Of a stretch of 64,000 bases of DNA, positions 11,626-24,480 are shown piece by piece. The position numbers and the translations under genes were made by a program. Under the pieces are notes generated by a model. The model made no database searches and was not told the origin of the DNA. It saw only the letters and a program-made list of their open reading frames with translations. Origin of the DNA: Carettochelys insculpta (taxonomy: Eukaryota; Chordata; Testudines; Carettochelyidae); contig NC_134138.1 in NCBI RefSeq assembly GCF_033958435.1, positions 80,090,298-80,154,297 on the forward strand, read 5' to 3'. Numbering within the stretch: the first letter of the stretch is position 1; each line of letters opens with the position of its first letter.

Positions 11626-14600
11626 ACTAACATCTGGTGCTGTATAGGAGCTCTTCATGAGAGTGTCAAAGCAGCTCAGTTTGTGTGAGTGGTAACTACC
11701 AGTATTCCTGTTCTCCAGGAGTCCAAACTTTCAACCTTTAGTCACAAAAGGAGATTTATTCTTACAAGTAATAGAAGAGTTTTAGTGGAGTCACATGAGA
11801 ACTTTCAGACTAGTCAAATGATTTGGGTACCAATATGATAGATCGAGTCCTAATTCAGCTTTTAGGCCAATATTTTCAGAAGCTACTAATGAACTACTTT
11901 AAAGAAGCCTGATTTTCACGCAACGCCAAGCACTGGCTCTGGGAAAAAAAATACAGATACCTTTAAGATGTCTCAAGATTGGCACCCATTATTAGAAACA
12001 TTTAGAATCATTCGCTTCTTTTGAAATCTTGACCTTTCTGCCCTCCTTTTCAATTTGAGGAAGTGTAAAATGGCAGTAAGGTGCCAAAGTGACTTAGGTA
12101 CCTACATCACTCATATGTTTACCTGAAAGTTTTTAAGCTAAGGTTGTTTGATAAGGTGGAGGCTATTACCCAGAACCCAACACGATTCCTTGTGCTGTGT
12201 AGCATATCCAAAGCTGTGCTAAAATAGCTGTAGCCAAAGTGAAACTGGTATGTTTTTTGGCTTTGTGACAATTTCATTTCAGAAGTAAAAATTTTAGCAC
12301 TGTACTTTTCTCATTTTTTGTCTGAAACATAATAATCTCCATCAACCACAAACACTGACATCTCAGGGAACATCGGGGTGGCAGGAGACAGGGTTTCCAA
12401 GGTGAAAAAAGTACTTACAAACAGCATGGGCATGATGCCAGAAATCTCCCACTCAGTGCATAACTGGCAATAAACCAAGATCTTGCCAGCTTCTCATTAG
12501 CTACAACAAATTTTGTACAGTCCTGCTTACACTCCGTGATGTTGTGGTTTCTGTGTAATTACCTTCTCCTAATCAAACTACATCAACCTAAAAAACATCC
12601 TTCAGTTAGAATTGGAAATAATGGATAACAGCTGTGCAGGTGAAGATGCAAAGGCGAAAAGGGAAACGTGCCTCTGCTCCTTCCAGCAGATAAATGGTAT
12701 AAGACACAAACCCTGCAGGTTTTGGCAGAAAGAAATTAGCCTGTTTTATGTTATCAACATCCAGATAGGCTGTTCCAAGGCCACTCTGTATCCATTCTCC
12801 ATGACACAGCTGTAGAATCGGACACTCAGCGCCCTGAGCAGAGTTTAAAGCCACAGCAATTAAGATAGTATCGGAAGCACTCAGTCTATGAAAACTCTGT
12901 TCCTCAGACCTCAGGTTCCTCTCATCAAATGGAAGCAGAAGAACCAATTTGTGCCAGGAGAAGCCATCCATCCATCTGCTTTTCTTTGGTGAATGTTGAG
13001 ACAATATGAAGAAAGGGGCATTAAGTCTTGAGAGGCTATCCCTGGTTGTGGAGGAGACCAGCTATTCCCTCACATCTCAAAGAGGAAAGGAGAGCAAACT
13101 GGAGAGGACTATTTGCATGGGAGTGGAGAATGCCAGTGTCTTGGGCGAAACAAATTGTGGATGGGCTAGGTATCATGGAGGATGGTGCCCACATGAGGGT
13201 TGTCAGGTGTCTGGGACGGAGGAGACCATGTCTGCGTGGTGCTTGTGTCTCACAGAGCAGTGTGTGTGGAAGGAACTTCTAAGAAAGAAGTAGGCATGTG
13301 TCATGGTGGCAGAAGGTTTCTGAGGGAAGCAAGCATGAAGGAGACAAATAAGCATGAGATGATAGGTGCCACAGGAAGGACAGTAGGGGGCAGTAGGAGA
13401 GGAAGACCTGCAAAGGGGGGTTTTCTCTACTTGAGTCAGGAAGCTACTATCAGCTCCCCACCATATGCCAGCTTTGCCCATAGCCACATCCTTCTCTCAC
13501 ACTCATTCATCTCCAGAGTATTTCACTTTTACTATGGTTCATATTACATGGTTGGCTTTTTGTCCTAGAATATGTGACACAATACATGCAAAGAGTAATC
13601 CTTCTAGTATCAACCTCTCAGTGATACCATTACATCATGCTTACAACAAAAGCACATCACCTACATCCCACAGGTGTTTGGAAAAACAGTTTTAATTTAC
13701 ATTTGTTCTCACAAAAGTGAACTGAGAGCCCCAGGAACCCCTCCGTCCCCCCAGGAGGACACTGGTGCATCTATAGTAACTGAGAGCACTAGAACAGTTC
13801 CCAAGCAACTTCTGCTGAAAATGCTCCTACTGACCCCCAGCAAGAGTTTAAAGATGCCCCTGGTCTCCCCTGAAAAACTGCCATGGGAGGGTAGCAGCAC
13901 TACTTCTCGCCTCCCTCAAGTGTAAATCCCATCTTGAATGCAATTACTTCCATGGAACCAGGGCAATGCAATTTGCAGCCCTCTGAACATCCCCATCCCC
14001 AGGGGTAACCCACTTATATGATGCTTTTCATTTGCTGTGTTTGCTAAGCATCCTGTTTCACCTGCCCTGATAGAACACAGCTTGTTCCATTTTGGCTGGA
14101 ATCTCCTAGAGCTTTTTTTAAAGCCAGACTCTGAATACGCTATATTCAGAAGCATAAACCCCCCATTCTTATTAATTCCTTGCATCCAGTTTGCCAGTCA
14201 CACATTCCTCAATCTGAATTCTGTGTGGGTTTGCCTGGACTGCACTGTGTACTGCATGTGGCAAAACATCAAGATCCTTACTCTAAGGAGTCCTTTGCTT
14301 TTGGAAGCCTGTGCTCAGTTATAGCTCCTTTCTCTCACACATATTTGCAAAAGACTAAAATTGTTATTAGTTTCATGTAGAACTTTCTCAATCAGGGAAG
14401 ACAAAGACTTCAGGCTTAGGTCACCCGAGCAAAAATAAGTGTGGTGATCTCATCCTAATCCCAAGTGGATATTTGTCCATATCACAAAAGCTAACATAAA
14501 ATTTGGCTCCACTAAACAGGGCCGGGAGTCTGAACAGGGTTGGACTAGCAGGGGTGTTTGTTACAAGTCAGCACGGAGGTGCATTTGTAGACCTGTGTGA

Positions 14601-15339
14601 GAAAGCTTCCAAAGTGCCTGCCAACACTCTCTGGCTCTCTCCTTTGCTTTCATGAGAACTAAAGTTCACCAGCCTTTTCTTGTTAAAAAGGCAGATTAAT
14701 TCACACTTCTAATAAATAATATTTTGTCCACATACAGCACCTTTTATCTCCAGCATCTCAAAGTGTGGAAAAGTTTGGTATATGGTTTTATATTCACTGA
14801 GGGGCAACCCTAGCTATTTCACGAGGAGAAATAGTAAAGAAACACCAATGGCTGAGAATATTGAAATGAGAAGAAGTTTTAAGATTGTGTGCGCCAAGGC
14901 CTGATGCATGAAGGCAGCTAGTTTAGGCCACAGTTTATGGCTGAACCATTTCTCTCCCCCTCTTTGTTCCTCTTTCCGATTTATTTTTACTCGTTACCAT
15001 ACATTTTTGTGATGGAGGAAACATATTTGATAACAGCAACATCAACACAGGCCCATATGAAAACCTTGGTGACCTGTGCATTTTTTTTAATGAAAAATTT
15101 CAGAAAAATTATTTTTGCCTGTAGTCATACCATCCTGGTTTGTGGTCTTGTCAGATCTCATAGCATCAGCAAAGTCAGGCAGCTTCAGTAGTTGGATGAG
15201 AAACCTCTAAATGCAACCAAAGGAGCTACAGTGAATGGGTTTTAGATTCAGTAAATAGCACTCTTCTCTCTGCATTAAATATTCTAAAATATTTCTCTCT
15301 TCTAAAATATTTCTCATCATGATCTTACAAGACACTGTA
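11626..15339. other. Non-coding stretch, nothing firmly recognised
   Basis: The longest open frame (minus strand, 12606-13004) has no recognisable domain, no splice context and low-complexity hydrophobic text, so it is not called. The rest shows no element termini. Confidence 0.45.
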
Positions 15340-15615
15340 GGTCTATCTACACTGTAATTAAAAACTCATGTCTGGCCCATGCCAGCTGTCTTAAGTTCAG
15401 GCTATGGGGCTATTTAATTGTGGTGCAGACACACAGGCTTGGTCTGGAGCCCAGGATCTAAGGCCCTGCAAAGAGGGAGCATCCCAGAGCTTGGACTGCA
15501 GACCAAGCCCAGAAGTGAACACCCCAATTAATCAGATCCTTAGCCTGAGCTCCATGAGTCTGAGTCAGCTGTCATATGCCAGGCATGGCTGTCTAATTGC
15601 AGTGTAGACATACCC
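15340..15615. mobile_element. MITE with GTCTACACT-type termini
   Basis: The left end GGTCTATCTACACTGTAATT is the near complement of the right end CTAATTGCAGTGTAGACATACC. The interior is non-coding and includes GAGTCTGAGTCAGCTG. A diverged relative lies at about 26405-26650. Non-autonomous; the superfamily is uncertain. Confidence 0.65.
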
Positions 15616-15842
15616 TGTGTTGCAGGAAGTAAGTCATAAAACCAAGTCCTAACTATCTGTGGTCATTTGTGATCCCATGGCTCCTCACAAATTCATTGGA
15701 TAGATTCAGACAATGACTACACAGAATTCCACTCATGAAGGCGGAGGGAAGTCATAGCAGAACAATGAAGTTGCCCGCAACTTGCATTTCACCAAGGCAT
15801 TATGAGCTGGCCAGCAAACCTTTGGCTGTGACTGACACAATA

Positions 15843-16191
15843 CAGTAAACCCCTGAAATACACGGCTTCATGTGGCACAAAACTCACTTTAACATGAGTT
15901 AAGCACAACTTGAAGCTTCCCTGCAGATGTCAGCCTGCCTAGCTGCCTGCAGCTGTGGGGAGGTAGGCAGGCTAAGATTCCTTTCTCCCTGACAGCAGTG
16001 TGGCTGGGAGAAGACAGGGAGAAGCAGCCAGGAAAGTGACCAGCCCTGGTGGGCTGATGGTCCCGCAAGAGGTGAGAAGATGGGAACCAAGCAAGAGCCT
16101 GGTTCCCAGCTCCCCACACTGTCTTGCACAAAAATTTGAGTTACGCGGGGGTTGCAGGAACACAACTCCCACATAACTTGTGGTTTTACTG
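15843..16191. mobile_element. TA-flanked CAGT...ACTG MITE, copy A
   Basis: It starts CAGTAAACCCC, ends GGTTTTACTG, and is bracketed by TA on both sides. TA duplication with CAGT termini is the Tc1/mariner (Tigger-like) pattern. The interior is GC-richer and has no open transposase. The second copy is at 58092-58551. Confidence 0.75.
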
Positions 16192-17796
16192 TAATACATT
16201 AAAATACCACAAATTCTCTAGAAAATCATTTCCATTCATCCATCTATAAAATCCGGTACTAATTGCTATGACTCTTCTTTTGAAAGAAATTAATAACAGA
16301 AAATTTTTTAGCAAGCTACTATTCTACCAGGATTGTTAGCTTGAAATGTTCTATAAAATTGGGTCTCTCTTTAAGATGTGCTGGTTATTCCAACCATGGT
16401 GCAGAGAATAAAGCTATGCATGCAAAAGTAGAATATTCACTGACAGCCTACAACTTTCACTGCAAGGTAATATGATGAATTAAAGGAAACAATGAGACAG
16501 TAAATGAACATTTGGCTGGATCAGTTGTTAGCGTGAGTTCTCATTTTATTGCAGTGGACAGCTGGGAAATAAATGAATGTTAGTTTATGTTATGCAACAT
16601 CTTCAACCCAGCACAGACTGCAGTTTGTCAACTATTAGATGTGTTTCAGTGGTTCATCCTCTATTAACAACATTCATGGGAGCAATCGCATGAGAGAACA
16701 AGCAAATCGGTGATGCTTATGTGACATTTCACTTCATCAGTGCCTACATTCTGTTTGAAGCACTTGACACCAAGCAATGCCCAGCAGTACAAGAAAATCC
16801 CGTAAGGAGTTATTTGTCTCTCTGTGGGAATCCCATACAGTGTCTCCCCCTCAGAGAAGCATAGTGAATTTTTATTGAAGCAAATGTTCTCCAATACCTC
16901 CCCCCTTCCCCTTTAATGGTTCACCTAAACTTTATGGAACCAGAAAGCCATCAGGTAAGCCCAAAAAATGACCAAATGGACAAACTTAAGCATCACTATG
17001 TTTATTTACTTGAAAATGGACCTCTAAGAACAAAATGGTAAGCTCTGTGGGACAGGGACTATCTTTGAGTTAAGTGTTTGTGTCGTACCTAGCAAAACAG
17101 GGCTCTGATTGAGGGCATTCAGGTTCTGCATTCATGCAGACAAATACTAAATACAAGGTTTAAAATCAAGTGTTCTTCTTTGTAGGGAGTGAGTCTTTAA
17201 TAACTGAAACACTCAAAATACGTGGTCAGCCTGATCCTGTTGAAAGCTCATTAATCTCAAGTTGCTAGCACTAAAATGTTAAAGAGGACCTTATGTACAT
17301 GCAGAGTTACTTCCAATTGGCCTCAGGAAAAACACACAAATGATTAGGGTGTGGGAAGGATGGTTTCTGGGCAATCACAGAAAAAGATGTTATTTAAATG
17401 TTACCAGGCTTTCCCCACCCCACCCCCATGAACTCATACGCATTTCTTGATGCTAATTCATTAGGGTAGAGCTGGAGGTGGTAATGTGAGGGTTTTTTGT
17501 TTGTTTTTTTAAAAAAAAAAGAGTTAATAATGTGCCTGAAGCTGAGCGTCATTTTAGGACAGTAATTTGGCTAGCAGGTTTTGTGCAACAATCTATAGCA
17601 GTCATTAGCATGGCCTATGAGGAACTGAGGCAATGTTTCTTGGCAATACCCTTCCAACAGAATGAAGAGATTATTGTACACATCTCTGAAGTGACCCTTC
17701 TAGGTTTCTCATATGTCAGTTTGAAGAGGATTTTAGTTGTAACTCCCAGACACCAGATCAACACTATGGATCCATAACTGTGATCGGTATAATGTC
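16192..17796. other. Non-coding stretch with a poly-A tract
   Basis: An A-run sits at 17511-17520 next to a T/G-rich segment. No gene or bounded repeat is recognised. Confidence 0.45.
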
Positions 17797-18046
17797 ATCA
17801 CTCAAGGGTGTGAAAAAGCTACAGCCTGAGTGACACAGTTCTACTAACCTACCCCTGGGTATGTAGCCCTACATCAATGGGAGAGTTTTTCCCACTGGCA
17901 AAGCTACCAACTCTGAGCCAAGTGGATTATCTAAGCCAAAGGGAGAACATCTCTTGTGGTCACAGTGGCATCCACTGCTGCACTACAGCACCATTGCCCA
18001 CCAGTGCAGAGGTGCCAATGTAGCACTGTAGATGAAGACAAGACCT
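17797..18046. mobile_element. Diverged MITE
   Basis: The order of motifs (CAAGGGTGTGAAAAA, ACCTACCCCTGGGTATGTAG, AATGGGAGAGTTTTTCCCAC, TGTAGCACTGTAGATGAAGAC) matches a type of reptile MITE whose consensus carries GTGTAGACA at its end. Only the right half retains that terminus, in decayed form. Confidence 0.45.
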
Positions 18047-19198
18047 TACTCTTGTTCCAGGGATTCATTCTACCAGTAGATAAACGCTATCTCATTGATG
18101 TCACCTGGTAGTTCACAAAGATCTTTGAGTATTACTTCTAAGAACACATCCTAGCCAAATTTCAGCTGAAGAGCCTCTGTCTTCATTCTATCAGTTCAAT
18201 TAGATACAGTATTTGTATCCTTGTGCTGTTATTAAATAGCTCCTGACTTCCACCCCAGTGGTGCTAGAATTACAACAGCAGATGAAAGGACTTGTTTGTA
18301 AGGAAAGTTAGTGAAGATTCAAGCATTTTAGGAACTTGTGCAATGAAAGACACTATGTAGATACTGAAGATTTTATAATATTATGAAATGGAGCAGCTGC
18401 ATGTTTATGCTATGGTGATTATATGGATTAATATTTTATTGCTTTTAATATGCTTACCAGCATTTTTGTGAATTATTTTCCTTCTCCCCTCACTCTGCCC
18501 CATAATATGTAAGGTTCTGATTAAGCTGCAATTTCTTCCACTCCTGAACTGCCACTTCCCAAGAATAGAGACAAATCTTAAGGTCCATTCACGCAGGGAT
18601 GGAGTCAAACCTATGGTATTATGCAATGGAGTTCCAGCAATATTTTCTTTATCAGGAGATTTTCTTTTCTCTTTGATAGTCCTCACTGTGACAGAGTTTG
18701 CTTAAACTAATTCCTGTTTATGGCAATCTGTTGTTTGCACTTTCGTCTTTATTGCTTTATTTTAACTATGATGTGTTTTATCTTAATTCCAGTAAAAGAA
18801 TACACTATAAAAGGAAGATGATTGTGATTACTCAATGGCTTACTTTTCTTCTGACTTGGCTTATTTTTATGGTTAGTATGATCTCCCAATTTCTTCTGTA
18901 TTATAATTCTTGTAAGCCTTCAAGGAAGGGTATTTCCCGCTTCCATTGGACCCACACATACCACACAGGGGAACCTCTTTGGAGCTCTCCAAACAATATC
19001 TGATATGACTTACATGACTGTCCCAAATCTGCTTAAATCAAATGGAGTTTTGCTGTCAGCTTCAAAGAAAGCCAGCTCAAGCCCTGTATTTACACCATAT
19101 AACTTTAATAAAGACAGTGTGTGAAACTTTTCTTTGATAATCTGAAAGATGGCCGGAAAGGCCGCACAACTTCAAGAAATAGCTTTATAATGTTTTAC
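18047..19198. other. Non-coding stretch next to the CLC exon
   Basis: Intronic DNA immediately downstream, in gene sense, of the CLC exon at 19199-19378. I found no next exon here. Confidence 0.45.
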
Positions 19199-19378
19199 CT
19201 TGTAATAGTTCCTAGGAACACTTCTTCTTGGTCTGGATTGGTTTTGTAAACCACTGGGAATCCACCATGGCTGGTGCTAGCAAGAAGTTGAGCCAGCGAG
19301 GCAATGTTTTCCTTTAAGTGGAGGACTCTAACATAAGGCTCCATGATATCACTGGCAAAAAACAATTCCAAGTTTAAC
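19199..19378 (-). CDS. CLC chloride channel/transporter exon: first CBS domain
   Basis: A 180-bp exon on the minus strand, bounded by acceptor TGTCTTTCAG and donor GTAAAAC. It opens with one base that completes an Arg codon left by the exon at 39463-39629 (CG plus G). It then encodes 59 residues and ends on AG. The text ASDIMEPYVRVLHLKENI followed by LLASTSHGGFPVV is the start of CBS domain 1, the cytoplasmic regulatory module of eukaryotic CLC proteins that senses nucleotides and gates transport. GFPVV is the diagnostic strand. The wording is closer to the CLC-6/7 and plant-type CLC branch than to CLC-1/2/K or CLC-3/4/5, so the orthologue is left open. The rest of the CBS domain must lie in an exon I could not find at lower coordinates. 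Confidence 0.85.
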
Positions 19379-20026
19379 CTGAAAGACACAAAACAGACAT
19401 CCAAAGAATTATTTAGTAAACAGGAAATGAGGCTCACTGTACCATGTTAGCATCTGACGAGTTTATAATGTGTTAGTAAATTGCTTCAAGATGGAAATCA
19501 ATCTGTTTTATTTGCAAATATAAAAAAGTAATTACCCAATAAAATTGCTTATCAAGTTTTGCCTCTCTCTGTGTTAAGATATATGATGAATTCAACCATA
19601 TGCATGGCAGGATGTTGTAAAAGTTATTCATCAACTTCCATGCCTTTTCTCACTTTAAAAAAATCTTAATCTGAACTAAAATCCTCCAGAAACCTATCCC
19701 AGATTAAACAGTATGAATTAAAGTAATTTGGTAAACTTCAAGCTTCCACTCAATTTTACTGTACTTTTCAGAGGTGGAGACTGGGCACGAGCCTTTGAAG
19801 ATTACTGACAAACCAAATGAAAGGAATTTTTAAAGTCACTTATAGTATCTTTAAGGTTCTGGGAAAGATTGTCGTGGATTGTATCTCTGCTGCCCACTAA
19901 TTACAAGTGATATAGACACCCCGTGGGAGGAATTTGAAGGGCAGGTGATTTGTTTTGTATGAAAGAAAGCAATGTACAATAATGATATTTTGTGCAAACA
20001 TCTAAAATAGCCTCTAAAGACATATA
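19379..20026. other. Intronic, nothing recognised
   Basis: Start of the roughly 20-kb intron between the two CLC exons. No repeat ends or reading frames of note. Confidence 0.5.
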
Positions 20027-20212
20027 GGCTGTCTACAATACCATCTTCCTTCGAAGAAAGGTTGGTAATTAGGGTGTTGGGAGTTTACTAATGAAGGGCT
20101 GCTGTGCATAGGCATCACTTCGTTAAGCAAATTCTCCGCCCCGCCCCCCTCCCCCTCACGGCAACTCCGAAGTTTTAAACTTCGAAGTACCAGCATGCGT
20201 CTAGCCGCAGCT
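20027..20212. mobile_element. Harbinger-type MITE fragment
   Basis: The left end GGCTGTCTACAATACC resembles the GGCTATGTCTACAC termini of the other Harbinger MITEs. Inside are repeated CTTCGAAG palindromes, including CTTCGAAG at 20048 and a longer one around 20168-20188. A C-rich block lies between. The right end, GCGTCTAGCCGCAGCTC, is only loosely complementary. Confidence 0.5.
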
Positions 20213-23200
20213 CACCCCCTTACTCCTCAAAATTTTTTTTCCTGACTTACCAATGTACCTTTCCTGAAAACACCACAAGGCATGCAAGAACAACACATTA
20301 GCTATAAGCTTTCTGTTGTGGTCCTCCCTCTTGAGAGTCACAACAAGGGTACTAACTAATGCCAGCTGTTGTGGCAGTTGTGTGTGATGCCACCTGTCTA
20401 GGAGGAACTGAACTGAGACAACAAACTAACTTCCCATGTGGCATTAAGAAGCCATGAAAGAACCATGAGCTTCCAACCCTGCTGGTCCGCACTGGATTTT
20501 TGAAATAGTCATATATGAGTGCAAAATTCCTGTGTTCCATTTGCATATCCCATTGTCCCACACAGTACTCTGTTCCTACTGATGCCACACAAGCATTAGG
20601 AACTAACAGACATAACACACCATCCTCTGTTCTTATGGTCAAATAAAAATTGTGTGATCATGTTCTGTTATATTTACATTGCAAGGCAGTGGGACTACAT
20701 GCAGAATTTAATGCCATTCAGTGCAAATAAGGCTGGTAGAACCTTCTGCTATCCTCATTCTCATTGAATAACATCAATTCTTCCAATCATAACCAATGGA
20801 AAAAATCACAAAGTAAAGGTGCTGCTCTCCATGTGATGGCTGGCTGAATTGTTGTGGGCGAAATCACTGTATTTGGGTAACTGTTTTTAAAAATATTCCT
20901 GTTTCTTTTACTCTTAACTAAAATACATAAAATATATTGAAAAACTATATATTTCCATCGTAAGCAACATCTGCATAGACAATTAGTTATAATGCTTCAA
21001 AATGCACAGCACATAGTATACTAATTGGAATGTAGACGTATGATTAACTATTTGCTGTATTACAAAATGCAAATTAAAAATGCATATAATTTGAAAATAA
21101 AATAAATGTAGAAAGCACTGTTACCTGATTTCAATGGAACAGCAGCAGCTTCTACAAATTATTTTTACTGGTGAAAAATTGTTTCTTTACCACCAGAGAG
21201 TATCTGGGCTTTGCTCTCCCCTTACCCCACAACACTGCTATTTAGCATGCAGGATGGATGTTTCAAATTATTGTACATCCTTAAGCTCCCTCAAAAAGTC
21301 ATTAGTGTAGGAGGAACAGCTGGCTTGTTATATGGTTAACTGTTCTTGGCTGTGCCTGGGATCACAAAGAGTCTATTACAGCTATTGTAGCTGCAGAGCC
21401 TGAATCATCATGTTAGCTTTCACAGATGTGAAACAACTCACTAAAGGGGAAAAATGTCATCCCTTGGTGCTGACTTTCTGTTCAATATCAGTAGTAATTT
21501 TTTTTTTTTTTACTTGTCCATGATTCTAAGCGAGAGCACTGATTTAAGGACAAGCACGCAACAGCATTGTTTATAAAACAGAATTACATGGCAAAGGGAT
21601 ATTTAAACCTTAGTGACCAAATTCAGACCTTTCTGATTTGGTGCTGTTTCAAATGACATTAAGCCAAAGTGGAATTGTATGTATTATGCAACATGCGCCC
21701 CTTGGTCTCACCGACCAGGCTGAATTCTAAGTTGCATTTAGTCTCTCTTCAACATCCCTTTAAATAGTTTAGACTTGAAAAGACAGATGTTTAAATATCT
21801 AGATCCTGTAGACCTTTCTCATACGAGCAGTTAGTAAAGGAGGGATGCAATACTGGATTTGAGAGTGGCATTACCTAAACACTGTTATATCACTGTAATA
21901 GAGATGACACAGGTCTTCATTTACTGAGAAACATGAGAACATTTGTTCCCAATTGGATCACTAAGGATAACCTGCTGTACCATAGCACCAGGGTATTTCA
22001 AATTACACCAGGGTTTCAGATTCTTCTGCCATCAGAGTACACACATCTTGCATAGCTCCCATGAATGGAAATAATAATTGCAAGCACGATTCCAGAAGCA
22101 ATGCAAAACAAATCTGTCCCGTAATCAACAGAAACTCAGCAAGATGCATTTATCTGGTAAGAAATTAATATCCCAAGAGGTCGGTTACCTTGAAATCATT
22201 AATACAAATATAAGTTCTAGTCCTGCTAGTCTCTAAATCAATGGAAATGTCCCATTGAAGTAAATTGCAAATGGACATAATCAAAATATGGAGGTCTCAG
22301 CCAACAGCTTACTTAATTAAAGAGAACAGTATTCTGCCTCTGAAATATAGTTTTCTCTTAATTCTGAGCAACTATCAAATGACAAAAGGATTTAATTATT
22401 TTGGAAAACCCAAATCAGACCATTTTCAAAGGACTGAGTTGCATGAGAACACAGGCTGTTCACCTTGTTCTTATTTATTTGCCTTCCTCTTTTTAGCACT
22501 CTCTCCAATACCTCACTTTATGTGGGGAGAATGTTTACCTGTTGACTAGCTACAGGCCATCCTGCTCAGAAGGGCACTGGATTTTATGTGGGCTTCTTGT
22601 AAACCATTGTTTTATTATCCTGCCTGATTATTGGCTCTTATATAAATAGTTCTCAAGAGTTTGTTGTTGGGTTTGCTTTGTGTTTGTGATGGTTGCCAAG
22701 AGCATTTACACAAAAAAACTCCAAGTCCTAATATCTGAGAGTTCACAGTGATTAATTTAAAGGACATTGGATGGAAAGTGTTTAAAAAAAAAAAACCTTC
22801 CTTGTGTTACTAATACTATTGATCATCAAAGCTGTTCAGTTGTTTACATCTAATTAATATTCTCCTGTTATGCTTTAAAAATTAAGCACCCATTCTTCTT
22901 ATTACTGGGGCCCCTGGGCTCTACTTCATTAACCTTCACTTTCTGGCTCTCAAGCAACCATACAGAAATCCACTTGGGTTCACAGCACTGTAAATCCATT
23001 TTCTTTTCTTTCTTTTTTAACTTAATAAAAAGGTTTCAATGCACATTAGCTATGTATTAACACCTCTTCTTTCACACAAATTCTTAGCTCAGACACTGTC
23101 ATTATTAAATGTTCAGCAATGATAGTATCCTAATTATGAAACTTGTATTGCAAAGTTGAGCTAGTCCTATTCTGGAGTCAGGATAGTAATTCCTACATAA

Positions 23201-23974
23201 TATATACTGCTCTTCAAACCCATCCTGTACCAGTAAAGGCAATGGAAATTTGGCATTGATTTCACAGGGAGAATTAAGTTTTTAAATAGGCATGTGGAAT
23301 GCCCACTGATGTCAATGTATGCAAATCAAGAGTAGTATAAGGCCTTGTACAGGCTAGAAAATCACAGTGTTTTAAAAGGTTTAAATCTACTTAAAGCCAT
23401 GAAAACACCTAAGATACAGTTATTTAAATTTATTAAAAATTACTAAATAAAACTAAACCAATAAAAGCAAGCTTTAAACATATTGAAGTGTTTTTGAATG
23501 AGATCTATTTAAAACCAGTTTTAGACAACTTTCTAATACAGATATGACCGAAGTATGTCTCCAACTGGGTTGCTGAGTCCCAAGTGAGCGCACCTTCTAG
23601 TTAAATCAGGAGGCAAAGGTTGGACAGAGACTTCACCCTTAGTCCAATACAGCTTCAAGTATTTTGATCTCAAAAAGGCAGGCTTCCCAGCATCTCTGGG
23701 CCCAGCTTTCTCAAGCTGTTCAAGTGAGAGGAGATCTGTCTGTTCAGCTCAACGACATGTAGCTAGTAGAGTACTTAGCTTGAAATGTGTTGTTTAGGTT
23801 AGCCAAATGTCTCTGTCACTTGTTTCCCAGAGAGGATTTAAAACTTCTATTTAGCAACTACTGTATGTTGATGATAAATGGATTTCCATGTGGTCTGAGA
23901 TGTCTGTCTCTACAAAGTGAGAACATGCAGAGCACCATGGGAAAAAGGGAATGGATGCGAATGCTGAGATTTTG
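20213..23974. other. Intronic, no supported feature beyond homopolymers
   Basis: T-run near 21499-21511 and A-run near 22783-22794. Several AT-rich blocks. No coding exon or bounded repeat was recognised. Confidence 0.45.
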
Positions 23975-24480
23975 TTGTGAAGGTCATGGAAACTGTGACT
24001 TCCAGAAACCTCCATGACATTTTCTGCTTCAGCCCCAGGGCAGGATGGCTGGGGCCCAGCAGCTCTAAGCTGCGAGGCAACAGGAGACCCCCGCATCTCC
24101 CAGTGGCCACAGGTAGCAGGGAGATCCTGCAGCACTGAACCTATGCAAGTTGCAAGGAGTCCCTCTGCAGTTCACCGGCCCCTACTGGCCGTGGGCAGGA
24201 GAGTTGGGAGGAGAGGACATGCATTTTCTAGCCACCACAGGCAGCAGTGGGACGTAACCCCATAGCTCCCAGCTGGCAGTGGCAGGGGAGATCCTGCACT
24301 CTTAGCCAACAGAAATAGTAGAGAAGACCCCCAAGCATTAGCAGCAGTGGGTACTGAACCCTCCTCATTTCCCAATTTGCCATAGTTTTTCCAGTAAAAT
24401 TTAAGTACAGGTCATGGGCTTCTGTGAATTTTTGGTTATTGACCTCAACCAGTCTATGACTTGTGCTAAAAATAATTGCA
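23975..24480. repeat. Interspersed repeat with GC-rich tandem core
   Basis: The outer parts (GTCATGGAAACTGTGACTTC, AACCTCCATGACATTTTCTG, and right-hand AGGTCATGGGCTTCTGTGAA and TCTATGACTTGTGCTAAAA) are AT-balanced and look like element ends. The middle, about 24030-24360, is GC-rich. It repeats phrases such as 'cagtggccacaggtagcagg', 'gccaccacaggcagcagtgg' and 'agctggcagtggcaggg' at roughly 75-110 base spacing. I read it as one non-autonomous element with a decayed minisatellite core. No coding capacity is supported. Confidence 0.5.

Noticed and set aside
12606..13004. 132-codon minus-strand frame
   Set aside because: No recognisable domain, no good splice sites at its edges and no second exon. 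Its length is compatible with chance.
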